From Pyropia yezoensis (lineage: Eukaryota; Rhodophyta; Bangiophyceae; Bangiales; Bangiaceae), in the NCBI GenBank assembly GCA_009829735.1, contig CM020620.1, positions 5,696,299 to 5,760,298 on the forward strand: DNA of 64,000 bases. The letters are read 5' to 3'. Under the pieces are notes generated by a model. It made no database searches. It was not told where the DNA came from and was given only the letters and a program-made list of their open reading frames with translations. Position numbers and translations under genes: made by a program. Below, one piece after another: positions 1 through 12,373 of the stretch. Every line of letters starts with the position of its first letter. Position 1 is the stretch's first letter.

Positions 1-2650
1 GATCACCATCTGAGCGGTGTCCAGAAAGAAGGACCTCCGGCATAGTATTCCTGCTTCGTTCTCGAAGAAGAAAGCCTTCCTGGCCCATTTTGGGTCAGGG
101 GGAGGTACCGACTCCCATTCCTTCCGCCGTTTCAGGCAAAAGGTGTCCTCAACCTGGGCTTTTATAAGCTCCTCAACCGTAATTGGCCCCAAAGGGCGAT
201 GCGTCTCGCTCCGCCCGGCTAAAGCCTGCGCAGACCGGGTCACCGTGGCGAGGACCGGAAGGTCCTCATCTATAGGAGCCTTGTCAGGCTCATCCGTGGG
301 CAGGCGTGACGAGGCGTCGGCCACCTTATGGTCGGCCCCCGGTTTATACCGGAGTTTGTAGGTAAACTCACACAGCCGAAGCCGCCAACGGTTAATCTGT
401 ATGTTTGGGCTTTTTGTAGCCAGCACTGACAAAAGGGCACGGTGATCACATCTTATTACAAGTTCCCCCCCTTCAACGTAGGATCGTATGTGTGTCACGG
501 TACATACGACACCAAGCGCTTCAATATCGGTGACATGATAATTTCTCTCGGCCGGGTTCAACGGCCGGGAGTAATACCCTACAGGGAGGTATTTCCGTCG
601 GGCTGCTGTTGTAATAAACAACAGCCGAGCTTCTCATAACTCGCGTCCACGTCCACTATATAGAGGACGCCCATCCGGAATATTGCTAGCACGGGGGGTG
701 ATAGAAGCAGCCCCCGTTGCGTCTCGAAAGCGTTCCTTTCCACCTCTTTTGTGGGAGATAGCTTCGTAGGAAGCTTGGTACTCGTCAGCGCGGTTAGCGG
801 CTTTGCTACTTCGGCGAAGTCCCGTACGAAGCGCCGATAGACGCCGCACATCCCCAGAAAGTTTTACATCTGGGTTTGTGTACGAGGGTATTGCAGCCCT
901 CGTAGCGCTCTCGTATTTTTCTCATTAACGAGAACGCGGCCAGGTCTTATGACATGGCCGAGGTAGTCGACCTTCCCTTGAAAGAGGTGGCACTTTTTGG
1001 CCTTGAGGGAAACCCCATGGGCCTTGAGGAGGGAGAGCACCTTCCCAAGGTGCTCCAAAAGATCCTCCGCCGACTTGGGAAGGACAATAGATTCATCCAA
1101 GTTGACCAGGCATATCTGGCACTTCACTTTTGCCAGGATCATGTCCATGGCACGCTGAAAGGTGGCCGGCGCGTTGCACAACCGAAAAGGGAGGCGCTTC
1201 CACTGCCAAGTGCCAGAGTGGCACGTAAAGGCCGTTAACGGCCGGTCCTCCTTGGCTACCGGTATTTGCCAGTAGCCAGCATTACAATCCAACGTCGAAA
1301 ACACGTTGGCGTTCCCGAGTGAATCTAAGCACTCGTCCATACGCGGGATAGGACATGCATCCTTCACCGTCATCTCATTGAGACGACGGTAATCGATGCA
1401 AAATCGTTTACCGCCCCCAGGCTTGGGGACGATTACCACGGGGCTAGCCTATTCCCCGTGGAAGGGTTCTATGACCCCGAGCGAGTCCAGTAATCGGACT
1501 TGCTCCTCTTCCACTAGAGGGGTCCTAGGACCAGACTTATTGGAAGTTGTCCGACGGGGACCGCTCCTGGCCTAAGCCGGATACGGTTTACCGTCTCTTT
1601 TATAGTCCCGAGGGTGCCATCCCGCAGAGAATTATATCTCTCTAAAAGCGCCGTGAGCTTCGCTCGTAGGCCCTCTGGCACCGTCCCCAGGTCTATGCCT
1701 GTGGCGAGAGAGGATTCTTTTGGAGCCGGTTTCGGCTCCGGATCCTTCAACTCCTCGGTGGAAGCCTCTTGGCTGACGCCATCAAACACAGTAATGTGTC
1801 CTATGGCCATGCCGGCACGTAAACGTACCGGCCGCTTGGTCGGATTCATAATCTGTACCGTAGCAGGCTGGCCAGGCTTAAGCGTGGCGGGCCCCTCGGC
1901 CAGTTGCGCTCCATGAATGAAGTGCAATGTGCTCTTGCCACGGATGTAGCCGTGGCCTTCAAAGTTGCCACGCACTTGAACGTGTGCAATCGTACCCGGA
2001 CGCATAAGCGTCTTGTGGGTTAGGACCAGGCGGGCGTTCCCCCCCCGGGGACACGCACACACCGCCTCCCTTTTCGGCTTGCTGCGGGGGTTCTTTTGAA
2101 CCCCTCGCAGGATGGGGACGGTCACCTCCGATAAGAGGGTGACCGTCTGGTCCTCCGAGTTAATACTCTCATTTTCGTGGTTCACGAATGTGTTCCCCAG
2201 GATGACAGGGACGCACATATTCGAAACCACGCCAAAGGATATGTATGAGACTTGTTTTCCCACGCAGACCCCCACGGTGACGCTTTCCATTATGAGGAGC
2301 CAACCCCCGATCACATCATAAAACCTTAAGGTTTTCAGGTCTCCCAGGGGTTCCGCGGAGAACCCCCGAGGAAAGGCCTGCTTCCGGACGAGCGAAGGGC
2401 CACTCCCGGTATCGAGGATGGCCCTCGTCGCCCATTCATATCCCTGAGTAATAAAAAGCCGTACGGCTAATTGATAAGCCGTGGGTGGTGACACTAATGC
2501 CACCATCCGAGCTGCTTGTTTAGCTTCGTCCTTCCCTTTAGGGCGGGTCATCTTACGCTTCACCCCACGAGGTCGGGGTAAGATGCGTTTCAACACGACA
2601 TCCTCTTCCCCGGGGGGGGAATAATCCTCATCAGGCCTCCCCCTTGATCG
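1..2650 (-). pseudogene. pol: E1 pol pseudogene (PR-RT-RNase H-start of IN)
   Basis: The aspartic protease region carries an ILDTGSGPSL motif, followed by a spacer and then RT with [18 protein letters not shown] and LPFRLCNAPATFQ. The catalytic YLDD box reads NLDE (1092-1103), losing both the Tyr and the last Asp. A TAG at 1449-1451 replaces the Trp of the conserved EWASPVV stretch, and a TAA at 864-866 falls just before FLGMCGVYRRF. A frameshift lies between about 1515 and 1560. RNase H (DVDASYEKLGC) is followed by a frameshift near 598, after which GYYSRPLNPAERNY and the tail RYKPGADHKVADASSRL are readable down to base 1, where the integrase linker begins. Compared with the E2 pol this is a homologous but clearly older family member. 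Confidence 0.9.
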
Positions 2651-2652
2651 TT

Positions 2653-4446
2653 TTATGAGGAGGGGGTATCCTCAGATGAACAGTCCTCTGCCTCTTCTGT
2701 ATTCCTCTGGGGGCCAGGCCCCCCTTCAGGGGCGCCAGAAGGCCCCCCCTCAGTGATAACCGCTACGGGCTGTGCCATCCCCGCCGTACCCCGTGAGGTA
2801 CGGCCCTCAACCCGTGCGCGCTCCGTACGAGCTTTCTCAAATTTGGCCCGCGTCTCGACAATAAGGTCGGGACAGTCGCGCGTAAAACGCTTATGGCTAT
2901 TACACGCCAAGCAGGGGTAGCGATTTAAACGCTTCCTCCCCGCATCAATGCCAACTTCGGCCGTCATCACGTACAACGAGGGTACGGAGGAGCCGCTGGG
3001 GGTAGTAGCCACTCCCGCTGCAATGCCTTCAGAAGCATTGCGCCGAGCCCGACACTCCGCGGCGTGTGCGGACCATTGGGCCCGCAGCTCCTCAATGGGC
3101 CGGCGACATATGTCGCCTTTGCGTTGAGTATAGCGTACCAACGCCTCCATGGGCGTGTCTGGTGTATTCAATTCACGGACATCAGTCCGTACCTCCCACC
3201 AGACCCCTTGCAGAAAGCGGCCCTTACGCTGGCTCGCAGTATGTATATACCCGCAGAGCGCATTTGCGTCGCGGAAGCGCCGGTAAAAGGCGGTCTCGGT
3301 TTCATCCTCCTCTTGGGCAGCGTTATTAAACGCTGCCACTTGGGACGATATAATTTCCTCGTCCGCATTACTGCGGAGGAGCCAGTTTACAAGCTCCCGA
3401 TACGAAGTGACCTCTCCCGCCTGTCCCCCCGCCTAAGAGGGGATAAGAGAGAGGAGCTTCTTCTTGAGTTCCCTCTTGGTAAGCTCCGGAAGGAGGTGCA
3501 TAGCCCGACCTTCTGAGAGGTCGTTGTCATCGCTAGCCTTGCGGAAGCGATTCAGGAATTCGAACACCCCTAGAGGGGGGGTCCCGTCCCAGAAGGCGGC
3601 ACGCCCAAATGTGAGGGATATCTCTTTGCGCTTCCGGCCTAAGCCGTAAGCCATCTCTTCATCATAGCGTATGCTCTTGTTGGCGAGTGCATAAGACTCG
3701 CAGTCCAGGATCCCTTTAAAGGGCTTATCATCGGGTATTATCTTGAGCGGGAAAACCCGCTCCAGTTCCCCGTGAAGTCCGGGGAATAGCACACGGGCCA
3801 CCCGGCGGTGGGTCGAAGCGCATAAGCGCCTCGCCCCACGTCTCTCAGGATTGACATCACTTGCCTCTGAAGAGGAAGATGTCTGCGAATAACCGTGGGA
3901 TCGGCGGCGAGTCCGCCGATCAGATCGAGAGATTGAACCCTCGACCTTTTCGAGTCGAGCAGAAATTGGTGACACCACCTTAGTCAACATCTGGCGGAAA
4001 GCCGCCAGAGGAACAGTTTCTATAGCCGTGGAGGACGACCCCCCCACAGCGGGTACGCTGCCCAAAGGGGCGCCTCTAAAATTATCCGCAGCCATACGGC
4101 CCTGGGTGGGCGATGCAAACGTACCCCCAGCCGTGGGTGACGCCCAGGCCCCCCACTTATGGGTGGTAAAGGTAGAGCGGTCGCCGCAGCCGTGGGCTGC
4201 CTCCCCATCAGGGGTCGCGCCTGGAGCGGCTTGTGCCAGGTCGGGAGCCCCACGGGCGCCTGGCACTCCACCCGGAGGCAGGTCCAAACGAAATAAACTC
4301 GTGCGTTCCCGCTGAGCGGCCGACTCAACACCAGGGTTGGTCCGTGAGGCGCCACCGGGAACTTCGCCGGTGCCAGCTGTCACGTTTGACGTTTCCACAG
4401 GTGTAGGACCTCCTCCTTGAGGAGGAGCAGAAGTATCAGACTACAT
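2653..4446 (-). pseudogene. gag: E1 gag pseudogene
   Basis: This is a Gag-like protein homologous to E2 gag. Shared blocks include ILDCESYAL, DGTPPLGVFEFLNRF, LTKRELKKKLLSLIPS and VTSYRELVNWLLR. The likely ATG at 4444-4446 is followed immediately by TAG (4441-4443), and a second in-frame TAG at 3433-3435 splits the capsid region; no frameshift is needed to join the halves. The nucleic-acid-binding zinc knuckle (2872-2913) keeps its three Cys with normal 14-residue span, but the His ligand is Arg, so zinc binding is probably lost. It ends with a stop at 2653, and pol is read in another frame. Confidence 0.85.
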
Positions 4447-4572
4447 CTTGACCCACCTGTAAAGGCTAGAAAAAATAGGTACCAAAGGTCACAACCCAAC
4501 CACAGAGCACACGACCATGAAACCACTCACCAAAAGGAGAGGAGACTCCACCAGAAGGCGGAGCGAATCCCC

Positions 4573-4590
4573 TCCCCTGCTGCTCCACCA
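4573..4590 (-). other. E1 primer binding site
   Basis: On the minus strand this reads TGGTGGAGCAGCAGGGGA, two bases after the LTR end. It starts with TGG, the complement of a tRNA CCA end. The same 18 bases occupy the same place in E2, E3 and E5. I cannot name the tRNA from memory. Confidence 0.75.
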
Positions 4591-4592
4591 AA

Positions 4593-5931
4593 TGTGGTGG
4601 GTATCTGGGCGTAAGCCCACACCAACTGGGTACCTTATCCTCCTGAAGGAGATGGTGGGGAACCCTCGATATAAACCCTGGAGTTAGAACCGGCGAAACG
4701 TACAGCTCCACGCGAAGGTGGAAGCGTCCGGGACGGGGAACACGAGGGTAACGCAAGGTTGATTTTTTGTGAGGGGGAAGCAACGGGCACAGCCCCACGC
4801 GCAGATATCCCTCTTTGGCCCGCCGGTCCAGGGCCCGCATTGGGACCCCGCGGTGCGGGCCAACACTCCCTACACTAAGCACTGTAGTGGTTTTACGTAC
4901 CTAAGGCGCCTAGCACCCAGAACACACAGCGAAACAACCCACCAAGAACGCGGGGAGACAGGAGAGATACCGAACCGCCGACCGCCTGGCTAGTTCACGC
5001 GGGGATCCGCGACCAGGACGACAGTGTTCAAGCAAACGCAAGTCTGATTTTTCCCGAAGGGGGAAGCAACGCGCACCCCCCGGCACACTCCTACCCTCTC
5101 TCACCCGCACCCAGCAACCATCCACACTGGGCCACGTGCGGGCCAATCAAAACCCTCCAACATGTCCGGAGGGCCCCCTCCCCCACGGATCATCCCTGCC
5201 AGCGGGGCAGGAACCTCCAAGATACGGGGAAAAGGAGCCCCGCCGGACATCAGTGCCAACACTCAGGATCTTCCCAATCTCACAATCACGCAAAAAACAC
5301 AATCAAAGTCCAAACCCCAAATGCATCCCATCCCGGAAAATTGACCAATGGCCAATTCCGGTCAGGGGAAATTCCCATACACTGGAAACCCCAACATGGG
5401 CTCCAGAACCAATGGCGACCCGGTCCCATCTCCATTGGAGGAAGCCAATCGGAAGCCAGTAAAATCCTAAGGGGCCAAATCGGGCCCGTCCTCCTCACTA
5501 GGAAAGTGGGCACAGGGGTACGACGCGATCTCCACGAGGTCCCCCCACGTGGAGGGCCCATTGGGTCCCTACAAACACCCAATCAAAACACTCAGAACCC
5601 TCCAACACATCTCTCCACGCAAAAAACGCTTAGTGGAAGGATCTCACTAAATCTCGGCCAGATTGGGGCGGAAGTAGCCCGCCCTAGTTATCTTCCCTTC
5701 ACTGGCCAGAACGCCAATTCTATTCGGGCGGGCATAATCGCTCTTCCCGCAATTACCCCATCTCCCCCCCCCCATTCATGGGGGGGATCCAGCGAGGATG
5801 ACGTGGCATGCCCCTCCCGAGGGAGGAGCGACCCCCTCCTGCCCCCGATTGGTCAGGGGCGAAGGTCGCTACGATCCGCCTCCCCCTAAAGGGGGATACC
5901 CCTAGCCCGAGGGGTGCGGTAAATCTCCACA
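4593..5931 (-). repeat. E1 5' LTR (probable limits)
   Basis: In plus orientation it begins TGTGGTGG directly after the primer site and probably ends ...CTCCACA at 5931, giving 5-bp terminal inverted repeats TGTGG/CCACA. At about 1339 bp it is much longer than the LTRs of E2 or E5. The right limit is inferred from the inverted terminus and from the point where the neighbouring gene remnant stops making sense. No second LTR is available for comparison. Confidence 0.55.
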
Positions 5932-7184
5932 CCCATGCGCCCTTGTACCGCACAGCGTAGACAAGAAGGTCTGTCTTGCGGCCGTAATTCCCGACCTTGT
6001 AGGCACGACGGTCGTCGTCGTCCTCATCGTCCGCCCAATCATCGTCGTCGTCGGGGACCGCACGTCCGCTCAAGCTTGGGTATAGTTCAAACAAGGTCTC
6101 CAGACTGCTAACGGCGGTGTCAGAAGAAACTTCGCCGTACGCCTGCCGGAGAGCCGCCGCGTGTTGACAGGAGCTTTCCTTTTCAATGGCAAGAAGCAGC
6201 TCTGGATGCTCCACCTCAACCCCAGGCGCAGGTGCTCCGCGTCCAAGAGCCCCGCTGCATGAGCACAGCACGATAACGTGCCTGTTGACGACCGATTCCC
6301 ACGTAACAATGTACTTACCTGCCTCAATAGTGACGAAGGCCCCACCGCCGCTGACATCTGCTCCTTGGATTCTGCTTTCCAACACGTTCCGAGCAACGCG
6401 AGCCTCAACTTCCTACAGTACGCAAAGCTCAAAGGCAAACCACTCCATGAGCTCTACCGGAGTAAATGGCGACCGCCGAGGTCGCTGAATGCGACGGAGG
6501 CGCCTCCGGCGCGGCGGCGCGTCCGGTCCGCCGGCGACTGCGTTCCCTTCGTCAGACCCGCCCGCGCCACCGGAATTTTCTCCACCAGCTACTCCTTGAC
6601 CTCCTAGGCCTCCAACTTCGTCTTTGCCACTCTCTGCTCCAAGTGTCCCGTCATCGTCGCCCGCATTGGATCCCCCGCCCGCGCCGTCGTCTCCATCGTC
6701 CGCTCCTTCCTGGCCGTCTGTTTCAGGTGCTCCAATGACACTGACCCCTGGTCCGTCCACACCGCCGGCGTTGGCGTGGTCTTGGGAGTCCTCCTAAACC
6801 TCCTCCAGGCGCAGCCCCGCCCTGTTCATCTACTTCATCGCCAGCGGCTCCGTTTGCACCATCCTCGACTACTGGGTCAGCTGCACCATCTGCCGCCTCG
6901 TCGGGCGCGGGACCAGCGGCTCCGTCTGCCGCATCACCGCGCGCAGGTCCAGCAGCTCCTTCTGCTGCATCACCACGCTCACCGCCTTCCCCACCTCCTC
7001 CACCCAAATGATCAGCTCCGTCCTCGGACGCATCGGAAGATGACTGATTCATGTCAGCATCCACAAAAGTGTCCGACCGCCCGGCTGCCGAAACGAAGAT
7101 GTCTTTCGGGTCATCAGAGATAGCGGGGGCGTCGTGAAGGAAAGAAGGGCGAAAAGGCCGCCCTCTCCGTGGTTCATCAGCCAT
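5932..7184 (-). pseudogene. Gene remnant with SWIM-like zinc motif, interrupted by E1
   Basis: A minus-strand coding remnant starts at an ATG (MADEPRRGRPFRPS). It passes through a long Gly/Ala/Asp-rich acidic region, then a folded-looking segment with Cys-x-Cys (6257-6265) and Cys-x-His (6161-6169) about 30 residues apart, the SWIM zinc-finger arrangement (CxC...CxH). An acidic DDDDDWADDEDDDD tract follows. A frameshift lies near 6723-6760, and an in-frame TAG at 6413-6415 splits the rest. The frame runs straight into the E1 LTR at 5931, suggesting E1 inserted into it. SWIM motifs occur in several transposase families (MULE, KDZ types) and in some host zinc-finger proteins; I cannot tell which this is. 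Confidence 0.45.
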
Positions 7185-10100
7185 GCGAAATGTGCGGGGT
7201 CGACGCGCGCCCCACGCACCAGAGTACAGGGGCTTCGTCGGGCAAGCCGCGAAAAAGACCGTCGTCAGGCACGGCGCTCCCGTGCTTGCAGGTGGCCTAC
7301 GCGGCAAGCTGAAGATGAAGAGATGACTGGACAAAGCCGGCGTCACGGCGCACGCCAAAAGACCCCTGCGCCAAGCGCAAAGGGCGCACCAGGAGTGCCC
7401 GCGTGGAAACGGTCGTTACCACACCGCGGCAATCCACGCACTGCGCAACAGGAGCCTTCGTGCCGAGGTCTGGTATTACGCCGAAGACGTGCTTTCGGCG
7501 CTTTCCCGAGAGTCGCATTTTGTGCCGAAATATTGTGTTGTGCCGCGAGGCTGGTTCGTGCCGAGCTGTTATGTGCCGAACCTCTCCCTGATGCCAGATG
7601 CCTAATAAGAGACCCAGCGCCAAGTCCTCTTTCACATGACAAACTCCCGCACCTGAACACTCAGGCATGGAGCTCATCTCGGGCTAGTCGCCTTTCGAAG
7701 CATTCTCGGATGCCACCCAGTGTGATGCAGGTAAGGTTGCACTGTGCGTTTCAGCACAGGCTGGGATGGTCATGGGAAGTGAGTCTGTTCAAGAAGAATT
7801 TAGGGACATGTGACATTTCCTGGGAGGAGGATGAAGAACAAAGAAGACCAGTATATTCTTCGGAAGGCGCACTTTGATACGAAGCGCCGACCAGACCATG
7901 GCCAATATGGACGTCTTCATACAAAACATACAAAACAACGAGGTAAGCAATTCAACGAAGACAATAAAAAACGGGTAAGTTGCCGATGGCGACGACCGCC
8001 GCCATCATGGCGATGACTGCTGCCGCCCTGTGAAATCTTGCACAGGCGTGGGCAGTGGAGATGCAGCCCAGGAGATCGGCACCAGAAGTCACAGGGTGGA
8101 TGGAGGGAGCGAAGAGCTGTTGAGAGCCAGTCGCCACCACACGATCCCCAGGGACTGTTAGCCCCCACTAGCGTTGGCACCGTTCTGTCTGATCACGGCG
8201 TAAGATGGGGGGAAGCCAGCTCGGAGAGCATCAACAGCTGCAGTCCACCCGGCGGAAGGCAAATGAGATAGCTCATAAGGAGCTGCCGACTGGTCCAGGA
8301 ACGGACCGGCCTTGCTGTTGAAAATGTAGCGGCAGTGGCGCGTGGTGAGCATGAGCTGCCGTCGCTCGTGGCTCTCTTGTGTGAAGTTGAGAGCACGAAA
8401 ACTTTTGGAGCACCCGGCAATGCTGGGTCGGGCGCCCCCGCCGGGTATTGCGGCCATAGTGACCGCCGACTTGGCCGCGGGCGTGCCCATCGCGCGGATC
8501 CCGCGGCCGTTGCCGCCGCTGCCGTGCGTAGGTACCGCAGATACCGCTGCCACCACCGCAAAGGAGACCACCTCACAGGTGTGGGCGCGCATCGCCTCGG
8601 GCCAGACAGCACTGCGCGACCCGCCGCCTCCGCGAAGCTATGCTACGAGGTCAACCGGGACCTGCTCAATGGACATCTGCAGCACAGCCGCGCCGCCTTC
8701 TTTCACGATCGGGTGATGGCCGCCGTGTCGATACCGGGGCTCAAGCCGCCGCCGCCGCCGCCGCGGTGAGCGGGTCCGCATGCAGCTGCCGCCAACGAGG
8801 CTGCCCCAGTAGCGTAGGCGGGCATCGCTGCTGATAACTGCAGCAAGGAGCTTCCCGTCGCCGCCTCACCCGAGGCTCAGCTGGCCTCCGAGCCGCCGTC
8901 TGCTGTAGTCGTGGTGCCGCTCCTGTGCCAGCGGCGAGGGCAGGGGCGAATATGGCGCCGGCCAGGACATTGGTTGAGGTCATTCTCGCCACCGCGACGG
9001 CTGTGCCATGCCTGACACGCCTCGATCTCCCATCGGTGGCCGACTGCTGCGGGCTTCCTGCTACGATGTACCCCTGCAGCGATGGTGGGCGCAACCACCA
9101 GAAGATCTGTCGGTAGTCCATGACGCGGCGGCGGCGATGGCAGCGGAGACAGCGACAGACGCGGAGGCCACCGAGGTAGCCGCTGCCGAGGTGGCGGTGC
9201 CACGCAAAGGCGCCGCCGGGGCCGGCGCGCCGCCGGTCGAAACTCCGAGATTCGGCGACGCTGCGGTTAAGCCCGCTGGCGTAGCAAAGTACGTCGCATC
9301 GCCTGCCAGGCTCGTTTCTTGAGTGTTGCGACTTCGCCCGCGCCGTGGAGACACGCTGCGTGAGGTGCCTTCTGGGCCATCCGCGGAACAGTGCGAGTGT
9401 TGGCAAGGCCTGCCGGTTGCTTGAGAGTTGTGTGTCATCGTGCCGAAATGAGGGACGACACCAACATCACATCGCGCCGACGCCAATCACGCTCTTGCGC
9501 GAAAACGCGAATGCCCACAAAGTTCAGGGAAGTGCTGAGCACAAGATCTCTGAGTGAGCGTTCAAACTTCACACAGGGTTCGTGAATATGAGTACTGCAT
9601 GAGCAAGAATCGGCTCGGCGAGTCTGTCCAGAAGGACTCCGTCCGGTGCCTTACGCAGCTTCTTGCCAACGCCGAGGTTTGTGCCGACGGCCAGGTTTGA
9701 GGCGGTACGTGATCGCGCCGCGCGCCCGACGGCGAGGCCGACAACACTGGGCCCTTTCGGCATTTCAGGGGGGGGGGGGGTCTGAGGATCCTAACCTTCC
9801 CTGCCTGTGAACACTATGACCTCTCCCCGACGCCTTCCGCCCCTCCCCAAATGCCCGACATGCTCCCTGCGCCGCCTCTTTCTCCGACTCCCCGTCCACC
9901 CCCGCCAACAGGCGCGGCCTCCCCCACCCGCCTAACGCAGATGCGCGCACCCCCGCCGCGCCCACCAAACCCCCCCCCCAACCCTCTGCCGCGGCCTCCT
10001 GCACCCTGCCCACTTACCCGCCACCAGAACCGTCGGAGCTCTGTGGCCTGTTGCTTAAATCGCCGCACGACACGCACTCGGCGACTCTCTCGTCGCGGTC

Positions 10101-12373
10101 GGCCATGGTCACCGGCAGAAGGGTCGCTGCCCGCGCCGCTCGCGGAACTACGGCCACTCCTTGCGCCGGCGGTACTCGCAGGCGCCCGCCGAAGGCGCTG
10201 CTGGCGCCGGGACGAACGCGGCGCGCTGCCGCCGCCTCCGTTGGCTTCTTGAGAGTATTTTCAGCAGAGACCAGGCGTTGGAGCCCGCCCGCAGGGGCTG
10301 TGCCCCCCATCGGCCCTCCGCCTGACGAGGGGGACTTGGTGACGGTCGTGCCGGCCGCCAGAGCCATCATAGCGCGAAAGCGCGTTTTGGGAGGCGGCGC
10401 AAGTGGTCGTTGCGTGCACGAGGTACCGCAGGACGGCGGGAAGAGGCGATAGAGTAGGCATCAACCCCGACGCTGCTGCTTCCAGCTCATCAACGGCACA
10501 GACCCTGCCGCCGCACCCGCAGCCCCGAGAAGTCGCTGTCGCAGCACTTCCCTTTCTTCCCGCCAGCACCCCCAAGGGACCACCCCAGCGCCTGCAAGCA
10601 GCCCCCGCGGAGCTCACCCGGACGCACGTAGCTCCCGCGCCACACTTCAGACTCCAACCCGCTCCTTAATCGCGCCCAAAGCCAGCGCTTTTTCCTGTCT
10701 GGGGCAGGGCGGCGTCGCCAGCCACCCCCCTCCTTCCCAGTACTGGTTTGATTCCAATGGCGCTTCGGCGAGGGGCGCCCGAAGCGGGCGCCGTTCCCCC
10801 TGCCCGTCGCGACAGTTGATCAGTGGCGGGAGCCGTCCGGCGGCGGCAGCCCGGCGGCAGCGCGGTACTGGCGCCCCACGCCTCCCCATCCACATGGCAG
10901 CTCCGGGCCCCCCCCAGGCGTGCCTTGCTCACATGTGCAAAATGCACGCGGCTTTGTACAAAATACGGCGTGCATAACCCGAGCAGTCTTAGTGGTCACA
11001 ATAGCCACCTTACATAGAAAATGGCCCAACCGACTGGCTCCCTCACTGCGCCGGTGTCCATCTCTCGCCACACAACGCGGTCAATCTGCGTGAAAAGAGC
11101 CCCGCGACCAGGTCTCGCGTAGCGAGGTCTGGAAAGGCCGTACGGGGGCCTTCGGCACGGATTCCGTGCCGATCTAGCGTGCCGAAGGGCCTCTATGGCC
11201 TGGATTGGCCGCCATTCCAGGCCGTAGCACGTGCTGGCGGAATGTTGACCAATACGTCACCTGCCGTCGTCGACCTTGTCGCCGTGAGGGTCAAAAAACA
11301 CCTTAAAAACGCTCTCGCTGTGAGCAGCACAACGCATACTTTTTTTCTCGGTGTTCCTGCTCTGGCCGAGACGCATGCATGAGAAGGTGCTGAGTGTGAA
11401 AGCGGCAATGTTGACCAGTTGTACGCCAATGACATGGGAGTATTCCGGCGCAGCACCAATCATACGCGGAGGAGAAAGTATTGGAAATACACTTCTCATC
11501 GTTGGGTGACTGGGGGACCTTCTCAGCCTCTGAAAAAGCAGACTTGTGGTCGTAAAACAGACACGGAAGGCAAGAAGCACACGCTTGCAGGCCACAGGCC
11601 ACAGTTTTTTGTACACGAGGTGAAGACTCTGTTCTTCGCCGTCTGTGAGAAGCAGATGGTTGTAGCATAGATAGTGCGTGTGTTGCACTACGTGGAAGAA
11701 AGCAAGGAGAACGCTGTGTCAAAGACAATCGGCCTCCACGGGGTCACCGTGCGCAATCCGGGCCCAGTCAACATTGAAAGCATTGGTTCACATTCCACCA
11801 CCACGTGCTATGGGCACTTCATGGTTATGTGCCGGCGAATGGTCACGGTTTCTTTACGCGCGTTCGCACACGAGAGAAACACACAAGGGTTGCCTGGTCC
11901 CATGGCACTGTGTTCCGACCGAGCTCTCAGTGTCCAATTCATGGGCGTGGCCCTTGTGTAAAAACAAGCACTATGTTCGCTATGCGCGGATGGCGCTTTG
12001 TGTCCAGCGAAATAGTCAGTTGCGGGTTTTGGAGACGATGCACGGAGCGATTGATCTGCCTCGTACGGGTCTCACGAGCTTGGTCCTTGCAACACCGAAA
12101 GAAGACGCTCTCTCGCCAGCAGGATCAGCTCTCCTGCGCCTTGAGCATGGGGCAGAAACGTCAACCCATCCTTGGAGTGCCCTTGCCCCTGGCCGCAAGC
12201 GCTCTGGCCAGGCGACCATCCGCCCGATCCTTTCCACCGGACCCTCTCCCGCGTCGCGCGTTGGTGTGTTCGCTCCTACGTCTGAGCGACAAGCCTCACC
12301 GTCTGTCCGACCTTGCGTGCCTTCCCAATCCCCCCTTTGAACGCGATCCCCTTGCCCCCTATTTTTCCTGAGG
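7185..12373. other. No supported gene; intergenic DNA with mixed composition
   Basis: Several frames are open here by GC bias, but none shows a recognisable domain. About 7440-7590 holds scattered copies of the heptamer GTGCCGA. About 9770-10700 is very GC-rich with a poly-G run near 9769-9780. About 11180-12250 is less GC-rich and has no convincing gene on either strand. A minus-strand frame at 8158-8592 has a fairly protein-like tail, but it competes with an equally open plus-strand frame, so I do not call it. Confidence 0.5.
11149..11188. repeat. Inverted repeat with nested hairpin
   Basis: Arms CCTTCGGCAC (11149-11158) and GTGCCGAAGG (11179-11188) are perfect over 10 bp. A second, mutually exclusive hairpin (GGCACGG / CCGTGCC, 11154-11170) overlaps the left arm. 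Function unknown. Confidence 0.5.

Larger units (their letters stand above)
1..5931 (-). mobile_element. E1: decayed Ty3/gypsy LTR retrotransposon, truncated by window edge
   Basis: Reading the minus strand from the right, there is an LTR (4593-5931), a primer binding site, gag with a zinc-knuckle remnant, then protease, reverse transcriptase, RNase H and the start of the integrase region, which leaves the window at base 1. Domain order PR-RT-RH-IN is that of Ty3/gypsy. The copy is dead. It has in-frame stops at 4441-4443, 3433-3435, 1449-1451 and 864-866, frameshifts near 1515-1560 and near 598, and a changed RT active site. The 3' LTR is outside the window, so insertion-site duplication cannot be checked. 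Confidence 0.9.

Noticed and set aside
8158-8592. Minus-strand 144-codon frame with protein-like tail
   Set aside because: No homology recognised and an opposing plus-strand frame is equally plausible; not enough evidence to call.
11257-11728. Minus-strand frames of about 140 codons in a less GC-rich patch
   Set aside because: Two overlapping phases, no domain and no start context; likely chance.
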